Source: Phytoactinopolyspora endophytica | Lineage (GTDB): Bacteria; Actinomycetota; Actinomycetes; Jiangellales; Jiangellaceae | Direction of reading: 5' to 3' | Assembly (NCBI RefSeq): GCF_004138495.1 | Contig: NZ_ML142850.1 | Coordinates: 301,553-316,088 of the forward strand | DNA: 14,536 nt | Shown here: positions 1 through 7,418 of the stretch, piece after piece | Numbering within the stretch: position 1 is the first letter of the stretch | Layout: every line of letters starts with the position of its first letter | Position numbers and translations under genes: made by a program | The notes under the pieces: generated by a model | The model's input: the letters and a program-made list of their open reading frames with translations, nothing else | Database searches by the model: none | Told to the model about the DNA's origin: nothing

Positions 1-37
1 GGCACCGAAGCCTGTGAGCTACGCCTCAGTCTTTGAA

Positions 38-55
38 TACGGACGAGTATCCGTA
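38..55. repeat. Short perfect inverted repeat near the left edge
   Basis: TACGGA and TCCGTA are perfect 6-bp arms separated by 6 bp. Positions 1-194 show no convincing gene: the open frames there have no family resemblance or ribosome-binding site that I can recognise. The palindrome could be an operator for a gene outside the window or a small hairpin. The function is unknown and chance is possible. Confidence 0.3.
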
Positions 56-194
56 ACTCCGACCCCGATGTCAATAGACAGTTCGAAGGAACCTGAGCGG
101 GGTCCGCCGATGGCGTCTCGCCGGCGCCAGGACCCAAGATTCAAGGCGCCGGGCTTGCCGAGAAGGCGTGCCCGGGGCCGGACACGCCTCACAC

Positions 195-211
195 CGCCCC
201 GAGTAGGGGCG
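195..211 (-). terminator. Candidate terminator hairpin after the TetR gene
   Basis: CGCCCC and GGGGCG pair perfectly around a 5-nt loop, about 18 nt past the TetR stop codon on the minus strand. There is no U-tract behind it, so it would be an actinobacterial hairpin-only terminator. It would end both the TetR transcript and any read-through from the ABC operon. A short GC-rich stem can arise by chance in this composition. Confidence 0.4.
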
Positions 212-228
212 TTCTCATGAACTCCTGG

Positions 229-828
229 TCAGCGGTACGCCGGCGTGGTGTGGGCCTGGACGAGCGCCTCGAGGACGTGGCGCAGCATCTGTCCAGAGCT
301 GTTCGCCTCGAGGAACGTCGCTATCCCCCCGAAGGTCAGGTCGAGAACCAGCCCCCCGAGGTCCAGGGGGTCGATTGGGTGCGGCTGACCGGGGAACAGC
401 TTGGCCAGCAGCAGCGTGCCGACGTCCCGCCACTGGCTGAGGAAGAGCTCGCGATGGTGCTGCTCCAGCGCATCGTCACGCCGAAGCCGACGGAGGTACT
501 CGATCGCGATGAGTCCCCACTTCATCTCGGCAGCCCGCGCGTCGCTCCACCGGGCGATGACGTCGATGACCTCCTCGGCGGTCTCCGCGTCGGCCAGCAG
601 CGCCTCGAGCTCGGCGACGACCTTGCCGGTCTGTCCCTCGAGGAGGTGGTCGAGCACGTCCTGCTTGGAGGAGAAGTTGGAGTAGAACGCACCCTTCGAG
701 TAGCCCGCTGCCTCGGCCATCTGCTCGACCGAGGCGCGGTCGTAGCCGTCTCGCGCCACGACGTCGCCGGCCGCCTGGAGAATGCGCTCGCGCGTCAGCG
801 CCTGGCTCTGTTCACGGGTCAGTCGCAT
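229..828 (-). CDS. TetR/AcrR-family transcriptional regulator
   Basis: This is a 199-residue protein of normal TetR length. Residues about 12-58 form the N-terminal helix-turn-helix: a TRERILQAA first helix, then VEQMAEAAGYSKGAFYSNFSSKQD, where GxFYxxFxxKxxL is the family hallmark. The remainder should be the helical ligand-binding domain, which gives no ligand clue. The ATG at 826-828 is preceded by the purine-rich stretch GAGGAAAGAGG. The gene lies 106 bp downstream of the ABC permease on the same strand, and the gap contains a perfect palindrome (862-878), so autoregulation is likely. Its place at the end of the importer operon makes it the obvious candidate regulator of the importer and of the divergent demethylase operon. 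That target assignment is inference, because the same palindrome was not found in the divergent promoter region. Confidence 0.93.
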   Translation of the reverse strand: MRLTREQSQALTRERILQAAGDVVARDGYDRASVEQMAEAAGYSKGAFYSNFSSKQDVLDHLLEGQTGKVVAELEALLADAETAEEVIDVIARWSDARAAEMKWGLIAIEYLRRLRRDDALEQHHRELFLSQWRDVGTLLLAKLFPGQPHPIDPLDLGGLVLDLTFGGIATFLEANSSGQMLRHVLEALVQAHTTPAYR

Positions 829-861
829 GCGTCCTCTTTCCTCGATCGTCCGCCATCTCGC

Positions 862-878
862 ACGGTTCGGCGAACCGT
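862..878. promoter_or_regulatory. Palindrome upstream of the TetR gene, probable TetR operator
   Basis: ACGGTTC-GGC-GAACCGT is a perfect inverted repeat with 7-bp arms and a 3-bp spacer. It lies 34 bp upstream of the TetR start codon, between the permease and TetR genes. Size and symmetry fit binding by a TetR dimer and negative autoregulation. No clear promoter elements could be assigned around it. Confidence 0.5.
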
Positions 879-934
879 TCAGTATGCGAAGTCAGGATAG
901 TCTTCGCGGGTGGACGGCCGGCTCCCGCCCCCGG

Positions 935-1996
935 TCAGCGGGTCACGGTCGCGGGTGACTGCTCCGATGGGGCGTCGTCGTCCGGGCCCTGTCGAGTGAA
1001 GGGCAGCGCGCGTCGCACCGCGCCGGCCCGGGCAGCCGTCTTCTCCCACTGGGAGAGACCGACGGCGCACAGCAGCGCGATGCCGTTGAAAAGGTCGCTG
1101 ATCCATGGCGGTGCGCCGATGAGCTGCAGCCCCTTGATGCCGGTGGCCAGGACGTAGACCGCGAGCACGGTGCCCCACACGTTGAAGCGCCCGCCCGCAA
1201 GCTGCGTGGATCCCAGGAACACCGCCGTCAGGGCGGGCAGCAGCAACCCCGGCCCCACCGTCGGTTCCCCCGTGTTGAGGCGCGACGTCAGCAACACGCC
1301 CGCCATGGCCGCGATGACACCGCCGGCAACCAAGGCACCGACGCGCAGCCGGACGACGTTCACCCCGGCCAGTCGCGCGCCGGCTGGGTTGTACCCGGCG
1401 GCGTACATGCGACGGCCGACGGGGGTTCGCTCCAGCACGTACCAGACCACCACGGCGAGCAGGAGCATGAGATAGGTCGGGACCGTGATCCCGAAATACG
1501 TGCTGATCGCGATGTCACGGAACCCGTCCTGCAACCCGATGATCTGCTTGCTCGAGGACATCCAGGCGAGTCCGGCCAGGAGGATGGAGCTGAGGCCCAG
1601 GGTGGCGACGAAGGAGTCGATGCGCCCTTTGGTGATGATCAACCCGGACACCAGCCCGACAAGGGCCCCCACCAGCAACGTGATCGGGATGGCTATGACG
1701 AACGGGACGTCGTGCTTGACCTGCAGCACCGCCACGAGGATGCTGGCGAACCCGACCTCCGCGCCGATGGCGAGGTTGAAGGAGCCCGTGGTCAGGGGGA
1801 TCATCACGGCGATCGCGGCGATGGCGGTGATCGCCTGAGCGTCGAGCAGGGTGTGCCAGGCGCCTCCTTGGAGGAAGGTCTCCGGGGTCACGATCGAGAA
1901 GGTCGCGAAGATGACGATGAAGATGTAGACAGCGCTGATATTTCGGAAGGACAGCGCAGTGAGCCATCGGGTGGTGATCGAGTCGCTACTGGACAT
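935..1996 (-). CDS. ABC transporter permease, RbsC-like (BPD_transp_2 family)
   Basis: This 353-residue hydrophobic protein is the membrane channel of the sugar-type importer encoded upstream. About eight to ten membrane segments are visible, for example VYIFIVIFATFSIV, VPFVIAIPITLLVGALVGLV, YLMLLLAVVVWYVL and FNVWGTVLAVYVLATGI. The cytoplasmic-loop signature of RbsC-type permeases is present around GYNPAGARLAGVNVVRLRV, followed by AAMAGVLLTSRLNTGEPTVG and ALTAVFLGSTQLAGGRFN. The ATG at 1994-1996 overlaps the end of the ATPase gene by 11 bp and has GAGGAG about 8 nt upstream, so translation is probably coupled. Only one permease gene is present, so it is expected to work as a homodimer, as in ribose-type systems. 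The substrate cannot be read from this subunit. Confidence 0.93.
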   Translation of the reverse strand: MSSSDSITTRWLTALSFRNISAVYIFIVIFATFSIVTPETFLQGGAWHTLLDAQAITAIAAIAVMIPLTTGSFNLAIGAEVGFASILVAVLQVKHDVPFVIAIPITLLVGALVGLVSGLIITKGRIDSFVATLGLSSILLAGLAWMSSSKQIIGLQDGFRDIAISTYFGITVPTYLMLLLAVVVWYVLERTPVGRRMYAAGYNPAGARLAGVNVVRLRVGALVAGGVIAAMAGVLLTSRLNTGEPTVGPGLLLPALTAVFLGSTQLAGGRFNVWGTVLAVYVLATGIKGLQLIGAPPWISDLFNGIALLCAVGLSQWEKTAARAGAVRRALPFTRQGPDDDAPSEQSPATVTR

Positions 1997-3551
1997 GTCG
2001 GGGCTCCTCGCCTCGGGAGTTTGACGGGGACGCGAGGCCGTAACCCTCGACCACGAGCGCAGTCTCGGTGAGCCGGTCGCCGGCCAGCTCGGTGGCGACC
2101 ACGCCGTTGCGCATCACGGCAACGCGGTCGCAGAGGCGGACCAGCTCCTTGGCGTCGGAGGAGCAGACCAGGACGGCCATGCCCCTCTCTGCTGCAGCAT
2201 CGATCTCGCTGTAGATGAACTGCTTGGCGCCGATGTCCACGCCTTGGGTCGGCTCCTCGAGCACGAGGACGCGGGGTTCGTTGCGCAGCCACTTGGCGAA
2301 GACGATCTTCTGTTGGTTGCCGCCACTGAACTGTGCGAACCGCTGCTCCGGCGCCGGCGGTCGCACGTCGTACCTCCTGGCCAGGTCGCCGGCTGCTGTC
2401 CGTTCTGCGCGGCGCCGCAGCGCCCCGAACCTGCCGGTGACCGGGCGAAGGTCTGGGAGCGTCATGTTCTCCCGGGCGTTCATGGCGGGGACGGCGCCGA
2501 GTGTCGCCCGGTCTCCAGCGACGAAGGCCATACCTCGTCGCACGCTCGCCCGGGGCGACCGGCTGAGGTAGTCCCGCCCGACGAGCCGGAACGACTCAGC
2601 AGCGGCGGACACGGCACCGAAGACCAACGACGGCACCGTCTCCCGGCCCGAACCGACGACGCCGGCCAGGCCGACGATCTCGCCGTGTCGCAGGGTCAGA
2701 TCGAAGCCGTGGACCTGTGGTCCGGTGAGCCCCACGATCTCGAGGGCGACCTCGTCGACTCCTCGCGTCCGGGCGACGTCTGGCCGATGGTGGACCTGGG
2801 ATCCGGTGACGTGGGTGACGAGCGCCTCGTGATCGACGTCGGCGGTCGGCAGATCGGCGACCTTGGATCCGTTGCGCAGCACCACTACGCGATCGGCGAG
2901 GTCGAGGACCTCGTCCAGCCGATGCGAGATGAACACGACACCCGCCCCGGCGGTGGCCGTGCGCCGAACCGCCTCGAACAGGATGTCGACCTCGGAGGCG
3001 TGCAGTGCCTCAGTGGGTTCGTCGAGGATCAGGATGTTCCGTTCATGCTTCCACCCGTCCAGGGCCCGCGCGATGGCGATGATGGAACGTTGGGCCGGCG
3101 TGAGCCGTGAGATCGGCACGTTGACGTCGAACGGGTCCCCGAACCGCGAGATCAGCGCCCGGGTGTGCTCACGTTCGCGCGCTCGCCGGTTCGGGGCCAG
3201 TCTGGGCCGATCGGCGTCGGGCGCGAGCTTGAGGTTCTCGACCGCGGTCAGCTCCGACACCAGCCCCAGATCCTGGTGGATGACGTGCAGCTCCGTCGTC
3301 GTACCGCCCAGCTCGGCGAGCTCAACGCGCCCCGCGTCGGCGGTGTCCACCCCCGCCAGGATCTTGACGAGGGTGGACTTGCCTGACCCGTTGTGCCCGA
3401 CCAACGCGACGATCTCGCCGCTGGCCACCTCCAGCGAGACACCGTCGAGGGCACGCAGTCCGGGGAAGTCCCGGACCACCTCGACCGCCCGCAGGAGGGG
3501 GACCCCGAAAGAGCCCCCCTCCGCGGGTGCCACAGGAGTGCCTTGGGTCAT
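1986..3551 (-). CDS. Sugar-type ABC transporter ATP-binding protein (double ATPase, RbsA/MglA-like)
   Basis: This 521-residue protein has two fused nucleotide-binding domains, typical of ribose/galactose-type (CUT2) importers. Domain 1 has the P-loop GHNGSGKST (52-60), Walker B ILILDEPTEAL (173-183) and the switch histidine in ISHRLDE (His210). Its signature motif is degenerate (LTPAQRS, about 150-156). Domain 2 has a degenerate P-loop GVVGSGRET (297-305), lacking the usual lysine, but a good signature FSGGNQQK (408-415) and Walker B LVLEEPTQGVD (429-439). This asymmetry is normal for the family. The chosen start is the ATG at 3549-3551, because it forms a TGATG stop-start junction with the binding-protein gene. 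An upstream in-frame start at 3665 would lie inside that gene and gives no family-like sequence. The end overlaps the permease start by 11 bp, indicating one operon. Confidence 0.95.
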   Translation of the reverse strand: MTQGTPVAPAEGGSFGVPLLRAVEVVRDFPGLRALDGVSLEVASGEIVALVGHNGSGKSTLVKILAGVDTADAGRVELAELGGTTTELHVIHQDLGLVSELTAVENLKLAPDADRPRLAPNRRAREREHTRALISRFGDPFDVNVPISRLTPAQRSIIAIARALDGWKHERNILILDEPTEALHASEVDILFEAVRRTATAGAGVVFISHRLDEVLDLADRVVVLRNGSKVADLPTADVDHEALVTHVTGSQVHHRPDVARTRGVDEVALEIVGLTGPQVHGFDLTLRHGEIVGLAGVVGSGRETVPSLVFGAVSAAAESFRLVGRDYLSRSPRASVRRGMAFVAGDRATLGAVPAMNARENMTLPDLRPVTGRFGALRRRAERTAAGDLARRYDVRPPAPEQRFAQFSGGNQQKIVFAKWLRNEPRVLVLEEPTQGVDIGAKQFIYSEIDAAAERGMAVLVCSSDAKELVRLCDRVAVMRNGVVATELAGDRLTETALVVEGYGLASPSNSRGEEPRHVQ

Positions 3552-4726
3552 CACTTGCCCCAGAGCGTGGCGAAGTCGGACTGCATGTCCGGGTAGGCCA
3601 CGAAGCCATCGGGGTACTCGCCGGCGGTGTCCTTGGTGAGGATCCGCGAGATGGCCTTGACCCACGGCACCCAGTCGTCGTAGACGACGTCGACGCCCTG
3701 GCTGCGCCGCAGGCCCTCGTCGAGCATCAGCCAGGTGTACTCGTCGTAGTCGACAGCGAAACCGGCGACCTGCTGCCCGCTCGCGATCTGCTCGATGTTG
3801 GGCGGGAGGGAGGACTGACCCAGGCCGGGCACGTCGATCCCGGCGAGGTCCATCTTCGCCTTCAGACCGATCTGCATCTGGTCTGCGGGCGTGATGAAGA
3901 AGTCAGTGTCGGGGTTGGCCTGCAGATCACTGATGATCGCGTCGCCGGCGGTCGTGTCCATCGTGGCGACCGGGATGTCGGTGACCCGCAGCGAACAGTC
4001 CGGGCAGTTCTCGGCCAGGTAGTCCTTCGCGGCGTCCAGCTGGACCCCGGAGAAGGACAGCTCGGGGATGTTGTAGAAGACGAAGTTGCTCCCGGTCCCG
4101 CAGGTGAAGGCGATCGCCGCGGCAGCGAGCACCTGCCCGTTCACCTTGGACGCGCCGACGCCGAACTGGGAGTCCAGCAGCCCGAACTGGTCGGCGTTGG
4201 TCGCGCCCGCGTACACCACGGTGGTCCCGACTTCCTCCAGCGCCTCCAGCTGACTCTGGAAGAACGTCGCGTCGACAGCGGCCGCGATCAGGATGTCGGG
4301 CGCGTCGTCGGCAACCGTCCCCACGGCTGCGTTGATGCTCTGGGCATCGATCCCGGTGTCGACCCGCTGAAGCTGGACGCCGGCCGCCTCTCCAGCCTGC
4401 TCCAGTCCGCTCCAGATGATCGACGCGACGGCCGATCCATTGTCGAGATAGGCCACCGTCGTCGCGGGGTCGATGGGCTGTGGGAGCGGCTCGGCCACCG
4501 GCAGGCTGGTGGCCTCCTGCTCTAGCTCGGCGACCAGGGACTTCGCGGCGTCGTAGTTGATGCCCTCGGCCGGCGACGCCGAGCAGCCACCGCTGTCGTC
4601 GGCGTAGGCCACCTTGGCGTCGCCCCCGGAGCCGCCCGATTCATCGTCGGAGGAACACCCCGCGAACATCGCCATGGCCACCAACGCGGCCGGCACAACC
4701 AGAATCCGAGACCTGTGTACACCCAT
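3551..4726 (-). CDS. ABC transporter substrate-binding lipoprotein (periplasmic-binding-protein type I fold)
   Basis: This 391-residue secreted lipoprotein should capture the substrate outside the membrane and deliver it to the importer. A lipoprotein signal peptide is clear: basic MGVHRSR, a hydrophobic stretch, then the lipobox FAGC with Cys24 as the lipidated residue, followed by a Ser/Gly/Asp-rich linker. The mature part has the two-lobe sugar-binding-like layout: VAYLDNGSAVASIIWSGLEQAG near residue 91, APDILIAAAVDATF near 142, and DFFITPADQMQIGLKAKM near 275. Four further cysteines (48, 209, 241, 244) could form disulfides and are unusual for this family. The start is the ATG at 4724-4726, with GGAGG 6 nt upstream. 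Being divergent from an O-demethylase gene suggests a methylated, perhaps aromatic, ligand rather than an ordinary sugar, but this is inference. Confidence 0.92.
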   Translation of the reverse strand: MGVHRSRILVVPAALVAMAMFAGCSSDDESGGSGGDAKVAYADDSGGCSASPAEGINYDAAKSLVAELEQEATSLPVAEPLPQPIDPATTVAYLDNGSAVASIIWSGLEQAGEAAGVQLQRVDTGIDAQSINAAVGTVADDAPDILIAAAVDATFFQSQLEALEEVGTTVVYAGATNADQFGLLDSQFGVGASKVNGQVLAAAAIAFTCGTGSNFVFYNIPELSFSGVQLDAAKDYLAENCPDCSLRVTDIPVATMDTTAGDAIISDLQANPDTDFFITPADQMQIGLKAKMDLAGIDVPGLGQSSLPPNIEQIASGQQVAGFAVDYDEYTWLMLDEGLRRSQGVDVVYDDWVPWVKAISRILTKDTAGEYPDGFVAYPDMQSDFATLWGK

Positions 4727-4833
4727 AGGACGCCTCCAACACTTCGTTGTGCGTGCAGGTCTCTTGTTGCCTGCTCCGCTTGAAGAGCGCGAACGGTCAG
4801 GGTGAGATACCGACCGGAATTCGCGTGCCTGGC

Positions 4834-4862
4834 AGTACACCAGTACCGGGGGGGCCTGTCAA
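4834..4862 (-). promoter_or_regulatory. Promoter of the ABC importer operon
   Basis: Read on the minus strand, a perfect -35 TTGACA (4862-4857) is followed by a 17-bp spacer and the -10 TGTACT (4839-4834). Transcription would start near 4827, giving a leader of roughly 100 nt before the binding-protein ATG. The spacer contains a run of seven G on the plus strand (4848-4854). The direct repeat CAGTAC occurs at 4833-4838 and 4841-4846 and overlaps the -10 box, so it is a possible regulator site. Confidence 0.65.
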
Positions 4863-4880
4863 TGGTCCCCTCCGTGACCC

Positions 4881-4910
4881 TTGACATTCCGAATGGATTC
4901 CGAATACTTT
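4881..4910 (+). promoter_or_regulatory. Promoter of the demethylase-folD operon
   Basis: A perfect -35 TTGACA (4881-4886) is followed by an 18-bp spacer and the -10-like TACTTT (4905-4910); ATACTT at 4904 with 17 bp is the alternative. The expected start of transcription is about 4917, giving a leader of about 75 nt before the ATG at 4991. Its -35 box is only 18 bp from the -35 of the divergent importer promoter, so one bound regulator could control both operons. Confidence 0.65.
4886..4905. repeat. Tandem ATTCCGAAT repeat filling the promoter spacer (probable operator)
   Basis: Two identical copies of ATTCCGAAT (4886-4894 and 4897-4905) are separated by GG, an 11-bp period or about one helical turn. 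Each copy is itself a small palindrome (ATTC-C-GAAT). The first copy begins at the last base of TTGACA and the second ends at the first base of the -10 box, so a protein bound here would block RNA polymerase. This is a strong operator candidate for the demethylase operon. The cognate regulator is unknown. Confidence 0.55.
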
Positions 4911-4990
4911 CTGGTATCGCTGTGGATCCGCAGCGTAAACCTGGACAATGCGATCCGGATGCGAGCGCGCGATCCGAGAACGGACTAACG

Positions 4991-6367
4991 ATGAGCAATG
5001 ACGCTTCCGCCGTGACGAGCTTGCAGTCGATGATCGACCGCGCGGGCGGGCCGGTGCCCCTGCTGCGCAGCTCTCCCCTGGGTCCCTACCAGTTCCCCGG
5101 CATCCCGCCCGAGTTCACCAACTGGCGCGACGAGGTGCGGGCGTGGAAGGACGGTGTCGCCCTCCTGGAGCAGTCGTACCACATGACCGAACTCCACCTG
5201 CGGGGCTCTGGCGTCATCGCGTTCCTCAAGGAGCTCGCCGTCAACAAGTTGGACGTGTTCCCCGTCGGCCGTGCCAAGCAGCTCGTCCTGGCGGCGCCGG
5301 ACGGCAACCTCATCGCCGACGCGATCGTCTTCCACGAGGAGGAGAGCTTCTACCGTGTCGTGGGCGCGCCCTTCGCCAGCGACTGGCTGCTGTTCAACTC
5401 CGAGTCGACCCAGCACGACGTGAACGCAGAGAAGAATGACAACTGGTCGGTCCACCAGACGCCTCGGGACGTGTTCCGCCTGCAGATCCAGGGACCGCGG
5501 GCGCTGGACCTCCTAGCCGAGGCCACGAAGGCTCCCGTGCCCGAGATCTCGTTCTTCGGCATCGGCGAGCTGACCATCGCCGGCAAGACCGTCAGGGCGC
5601 TGCGCCACGGGATGGCCGGGACCCCCGGATTCGAGATCTACGGCGCGTGGGACGACCAGGAGGCCGTGCGCGCCGAGTTCGAGCACGCCGGACTCGAGCA
5701 CGGTCTGCGCAAGGTCGGCGCCCTGGCGTACTCGACGACGGCCCAGGAATCCGGCTGGATGCCGATGCCGCTGCCGGCGATCTATGCCGACGAGCGGCTC
5801 CGTCCCTACCGCGAGTGGCTCAACAACTACTTCCTGGAGTCCATCGGGTCGCTGGGCGGCAGCCTGGTGTCCTCACACATCGAGGACTACTACGTCGACC
5901 CGATCGAGGTCGGGTACGGCGGGCTCGTCGACTGGGACCGCGACTTCGTCGGCCACGACGCCCTCAGGGTCAAGGCCGCGGAGCAGCGGCGCACCAAGGT
6001 GACGCTGGAGTGGAACGACCAGGACGTCGCCGGAATCATCGGCGACTCCCTGTTCGGCGCCGAACCGCGGCCGCGCTTCATCGCGCTCCCCACGCCGATG
6101 TACGCGACCTTCGAGTCGGACGCGGTCCTCAAGGACGGTGAGGTCGTCGGCATATCGCAGTGGTCGTCGTTCACGGCCAACGCCAACCGCCTGGTCTCGA
6201 CCACGCTCGTCGACTTGTCTCTGGCCGAGCCCGGCACCGAGCTCGTGCTGCAGTGGGGTGAGCCCGACACGCAGCGGCAGACGGTCGACTCTCACGAGGT
6301 CCGGCCCATCCGCGTCCGGGTGGCTGCGTCCCCGTACTACGCGAAGGTAATCAAGACCGGCCAGTGA
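4991..6367 (+). CDS. Tetrahydrofolate-dependent O-demethylase, LigM/DesA-like (GcvT/aminomethyltransferase family)
   Basis: This 458-residue protein should move a methyl group from a methoxylated or otherwise methylated substrate to tetrahydrofolate in the cytoplasm. Its whole length resembles LigM (vanillate/3-O-methylgallate demethylase) and DesA (syringate demethylase) of Sphingobium as I remember them. Landmarks are [10 protein letters not shown] (39-48), [14 protein letters not shown] (162-175), [15 protein letters not shown] (204-218), [13 protein letters not shown] (253-265) and [17 protein letters not shown] (294-310). Tyr247 sits where the proposed catalytic tyrosine of LigM lies. 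The N-terminal half is the folate-binding GcvT domain and the end is the GcvT C-terminal barrel. The ATG at 4991 is chosen because earlier in-frame starts lie upstream of the predicted transcription start; its ribosome-binding site (GAGAACGGA) is weak. Other GcvT-family demethylases such as DmdA are less similar. The substrate is unproven: vanillate- or syringate-like is the first guess. Confidence 0.88.
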   Translation: MSNDASAVTSLQSMIDRAGGPVPLLRSSPLGPYQFPGIPPEFTNWRDEVRAWKDGVALLEQSYHMTELHLRGSGVIAFLKELAVNKLDVFPVGRAKQLVLAAPDGNLIADAIVFHEEESFYRVVGAPFASDWLLFNSESTQHDVNAEKNDNWSVHQTPRDVFRLQIQGPRALDLLAEATKAPVPEISFFGIGELTIAGKTVRALRHGMAGTPGFEIYGAWDDQEAVRAEFEHAGLEHGLRKVGALAYSTTAQESGWMPMPLPAIYADERLRPYREWLNNYFLESIGSLGGSLVSSHIEDYYVDPIEVGYGGLVDWDRDFVGHDALRVKAAEQRRTKVTLEWNDQDVAGIIGDSLFGAEPRPRFIALPTPMYATFESDAVLKDGEVVGISQWSSFTANANRLVSTTLVDLSLAEPGTELVLQWGEPDTQRQTVDSHEVRPIRVRVAASPYYAKVIKTGQ

Positions 6368-7323
6368 CGCCGCTATCGCTGCCGCACGACGCGAGTCCGG
6401 CGGCCTCGCGTCGTGCGGCGTGCAGGAGAGGACGGACCACCATTACCGCGACGAAGCTGGACGGCACCGCGACGGCTGCCACGATCACCGAAGAGCTGCG
6501 CGAACGCGTCGCGGCTCTGAACGCCCGGGGCGCGAAGCCGGGCATAGCAACGGTGCTCGTCGGCGCCGATCCGGCCTCGCAGCTCTATGTCTCCATGAAG
6601 CACCGACGGTCTCAGGCCATCGGCATGCGCTCCATCCAACGTGAGCTGCCCGCGGACGCCACACAGCAGCAGGTTGAGGAGGTCCTCGACGAGCTGAACG
6701 CCGATCCCTCCTGCCACGGCTACATCGTGCAGCTGCCGCTGCCCGGGCACCTCGACACCGACGCCATTCTCGCGCGCATCGGCCCTACCAAGGACGCCGA
6801 CGGGCTGCACCCGACCAACCTCGGGCGACTGCTGCTCAACGTGGGCCAGCCCACCACCACGCCCCTCCCCTGCACGCCGCGCGGCGTCATCGAGCTGTTG
6901 GAGCGCAACGGCTACGACCTCGCCGGCAAGCACGTCACAGTCGTCGGCCGTGGGGTGACGGTTGGACGCTCGATCGGTCTCCTTCTCACCCGGCGCGACA
7001 TCAACGCGACCGTGACGCTGACCCACACCGGCACCATCGACCTGCGCAGCCACCTGCGTGCGGCCGACGTCATCGTGGCCGCCGCAGGCGTGAAGCACCT
7101 GGTCACCCGTGAGGACGTGGCTCCGGGGGCCGCTGTGGTCGACGTGGGCGTTACCCGAGAGGTTGACCCCGAGACCGGTCGACCTCGCGTCTTCGGCGAC
7201 GTGCACCCCGACGTCGCCGAAGTTGCGGAGTGGCTGTCGCCGAATCCTGGAGGTGTCGGCCCGATGACCGTGGCCTTGTTGATGGCCAACGTTGTCGAAG
7301 CCGCCGAGCGGACCTCCGGCTGA
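6364..7323 (+). CDS. folD: Bifunctional methylenetetrahydrofolate dehydrogenase/methenyltetrahydrofolate cyclohydrolase
   Basis: FolD interconverts 5,10-methylene-, 5,10-methenyl- and 10-formyl-tetrahydrofolate using NADP. Clear motifs are [12 protein letters not shown] with the active-site Tyr and Lys, [39 protein letters not shown], the Rossmann segment [14 protein letters not shown] and the C-terminal [15 protein letters not shown]. The boundary given is the longest frame with a standard start: GTG at 6364, overlapping the demethylase stop by 4 bp. The first 26 residues from there are unlike FolD and would be encoded across a perfect hairpin (6381-6419). Family-like sequence ([14 protein letters not shown]) begins at the ATT codon 6442, preceded by AGGAGAGG at 6424-6431, so initiation at ATT (293 residues) is biologically more likely. 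No in-frame ATG, GTG or TTG lies between. Co-transcription with a THF-dependent demethylase indicates a role in recycling the methyl-derived C1 unit. Confidence 0.92.
   Translation: MTPLSLPHDASPAASRRAACRRGRTTITATKLDGTATAATITEELRERVAALNARGAKPGIATVLVGADPASQLYVSMKHRRSQAIGMRSIQRELPADATQQQVEEVLDELNADPSCHGYIVQLPLPGHLDTDAILARIGPTKDADGLHPTNLGRLLLNVGQPTTTPLPCTPRGVIELLERNGYDLAGKHVTVVGRGVTVGRSIGLLLTRRDINATVTLTHTGTIDLRSHLRAADVIVAAAGVKHLVTREDVAPGAAVVDVGVTREVDPETGRPRVFGDVHPDVAEVAEWLSPNPGGVGPMTVALLMANVVEAAERTSG
6381..6419 (+). promoter_or_regulatory. Perfect 15-bp hairpin between the demethylase and folD
   Basis: Positions 6381-6395 and 6405-6419 are perfect inverted repeats (arm GCCGCACGACGCGAG) around a 9-nt loop, 13 nt after the demethylase stop codon. 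There is no U-tract, and the folD ribosome-binding site AGGAGAGG begins 4 nt after the stem. It may be an intercistronic stabiliser, an attenuator or partial terminator that lowers folD expression, or a protein-binding site. Confidence 0.7.
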
Positions 7324-7418
7324 AACCCCGGGCGGACCGGACGGCGGCTCCGTGGACGGGAGGGCGAGCTGTCGCGAGTCGTGCAGCTCACCGGCGTAAA
7401 CGAGAGTGCTCAGCGTCA

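Noticed and set aside
124..151. GGCGCC hexamers as a hairpin
   Set aside because: Two 6-bp palindromic hexamers 16 bp apart are expected often in DNA of this composition, and the loop is long.
217..900. 227-residue plus-strand open frame opposite the TetR gene
   Set aside because: It is the antisense shadow of a clear TetR gene; its sequence has no family pattern and it has no ribosome-binding site.
7366..7389. GAGCTG/CAGCTC inverted repeat as the folD terminator
   Set aside because: The stem is only 6 bp with a 12-nt loop and no U-tract; kept only as a weak possibility.
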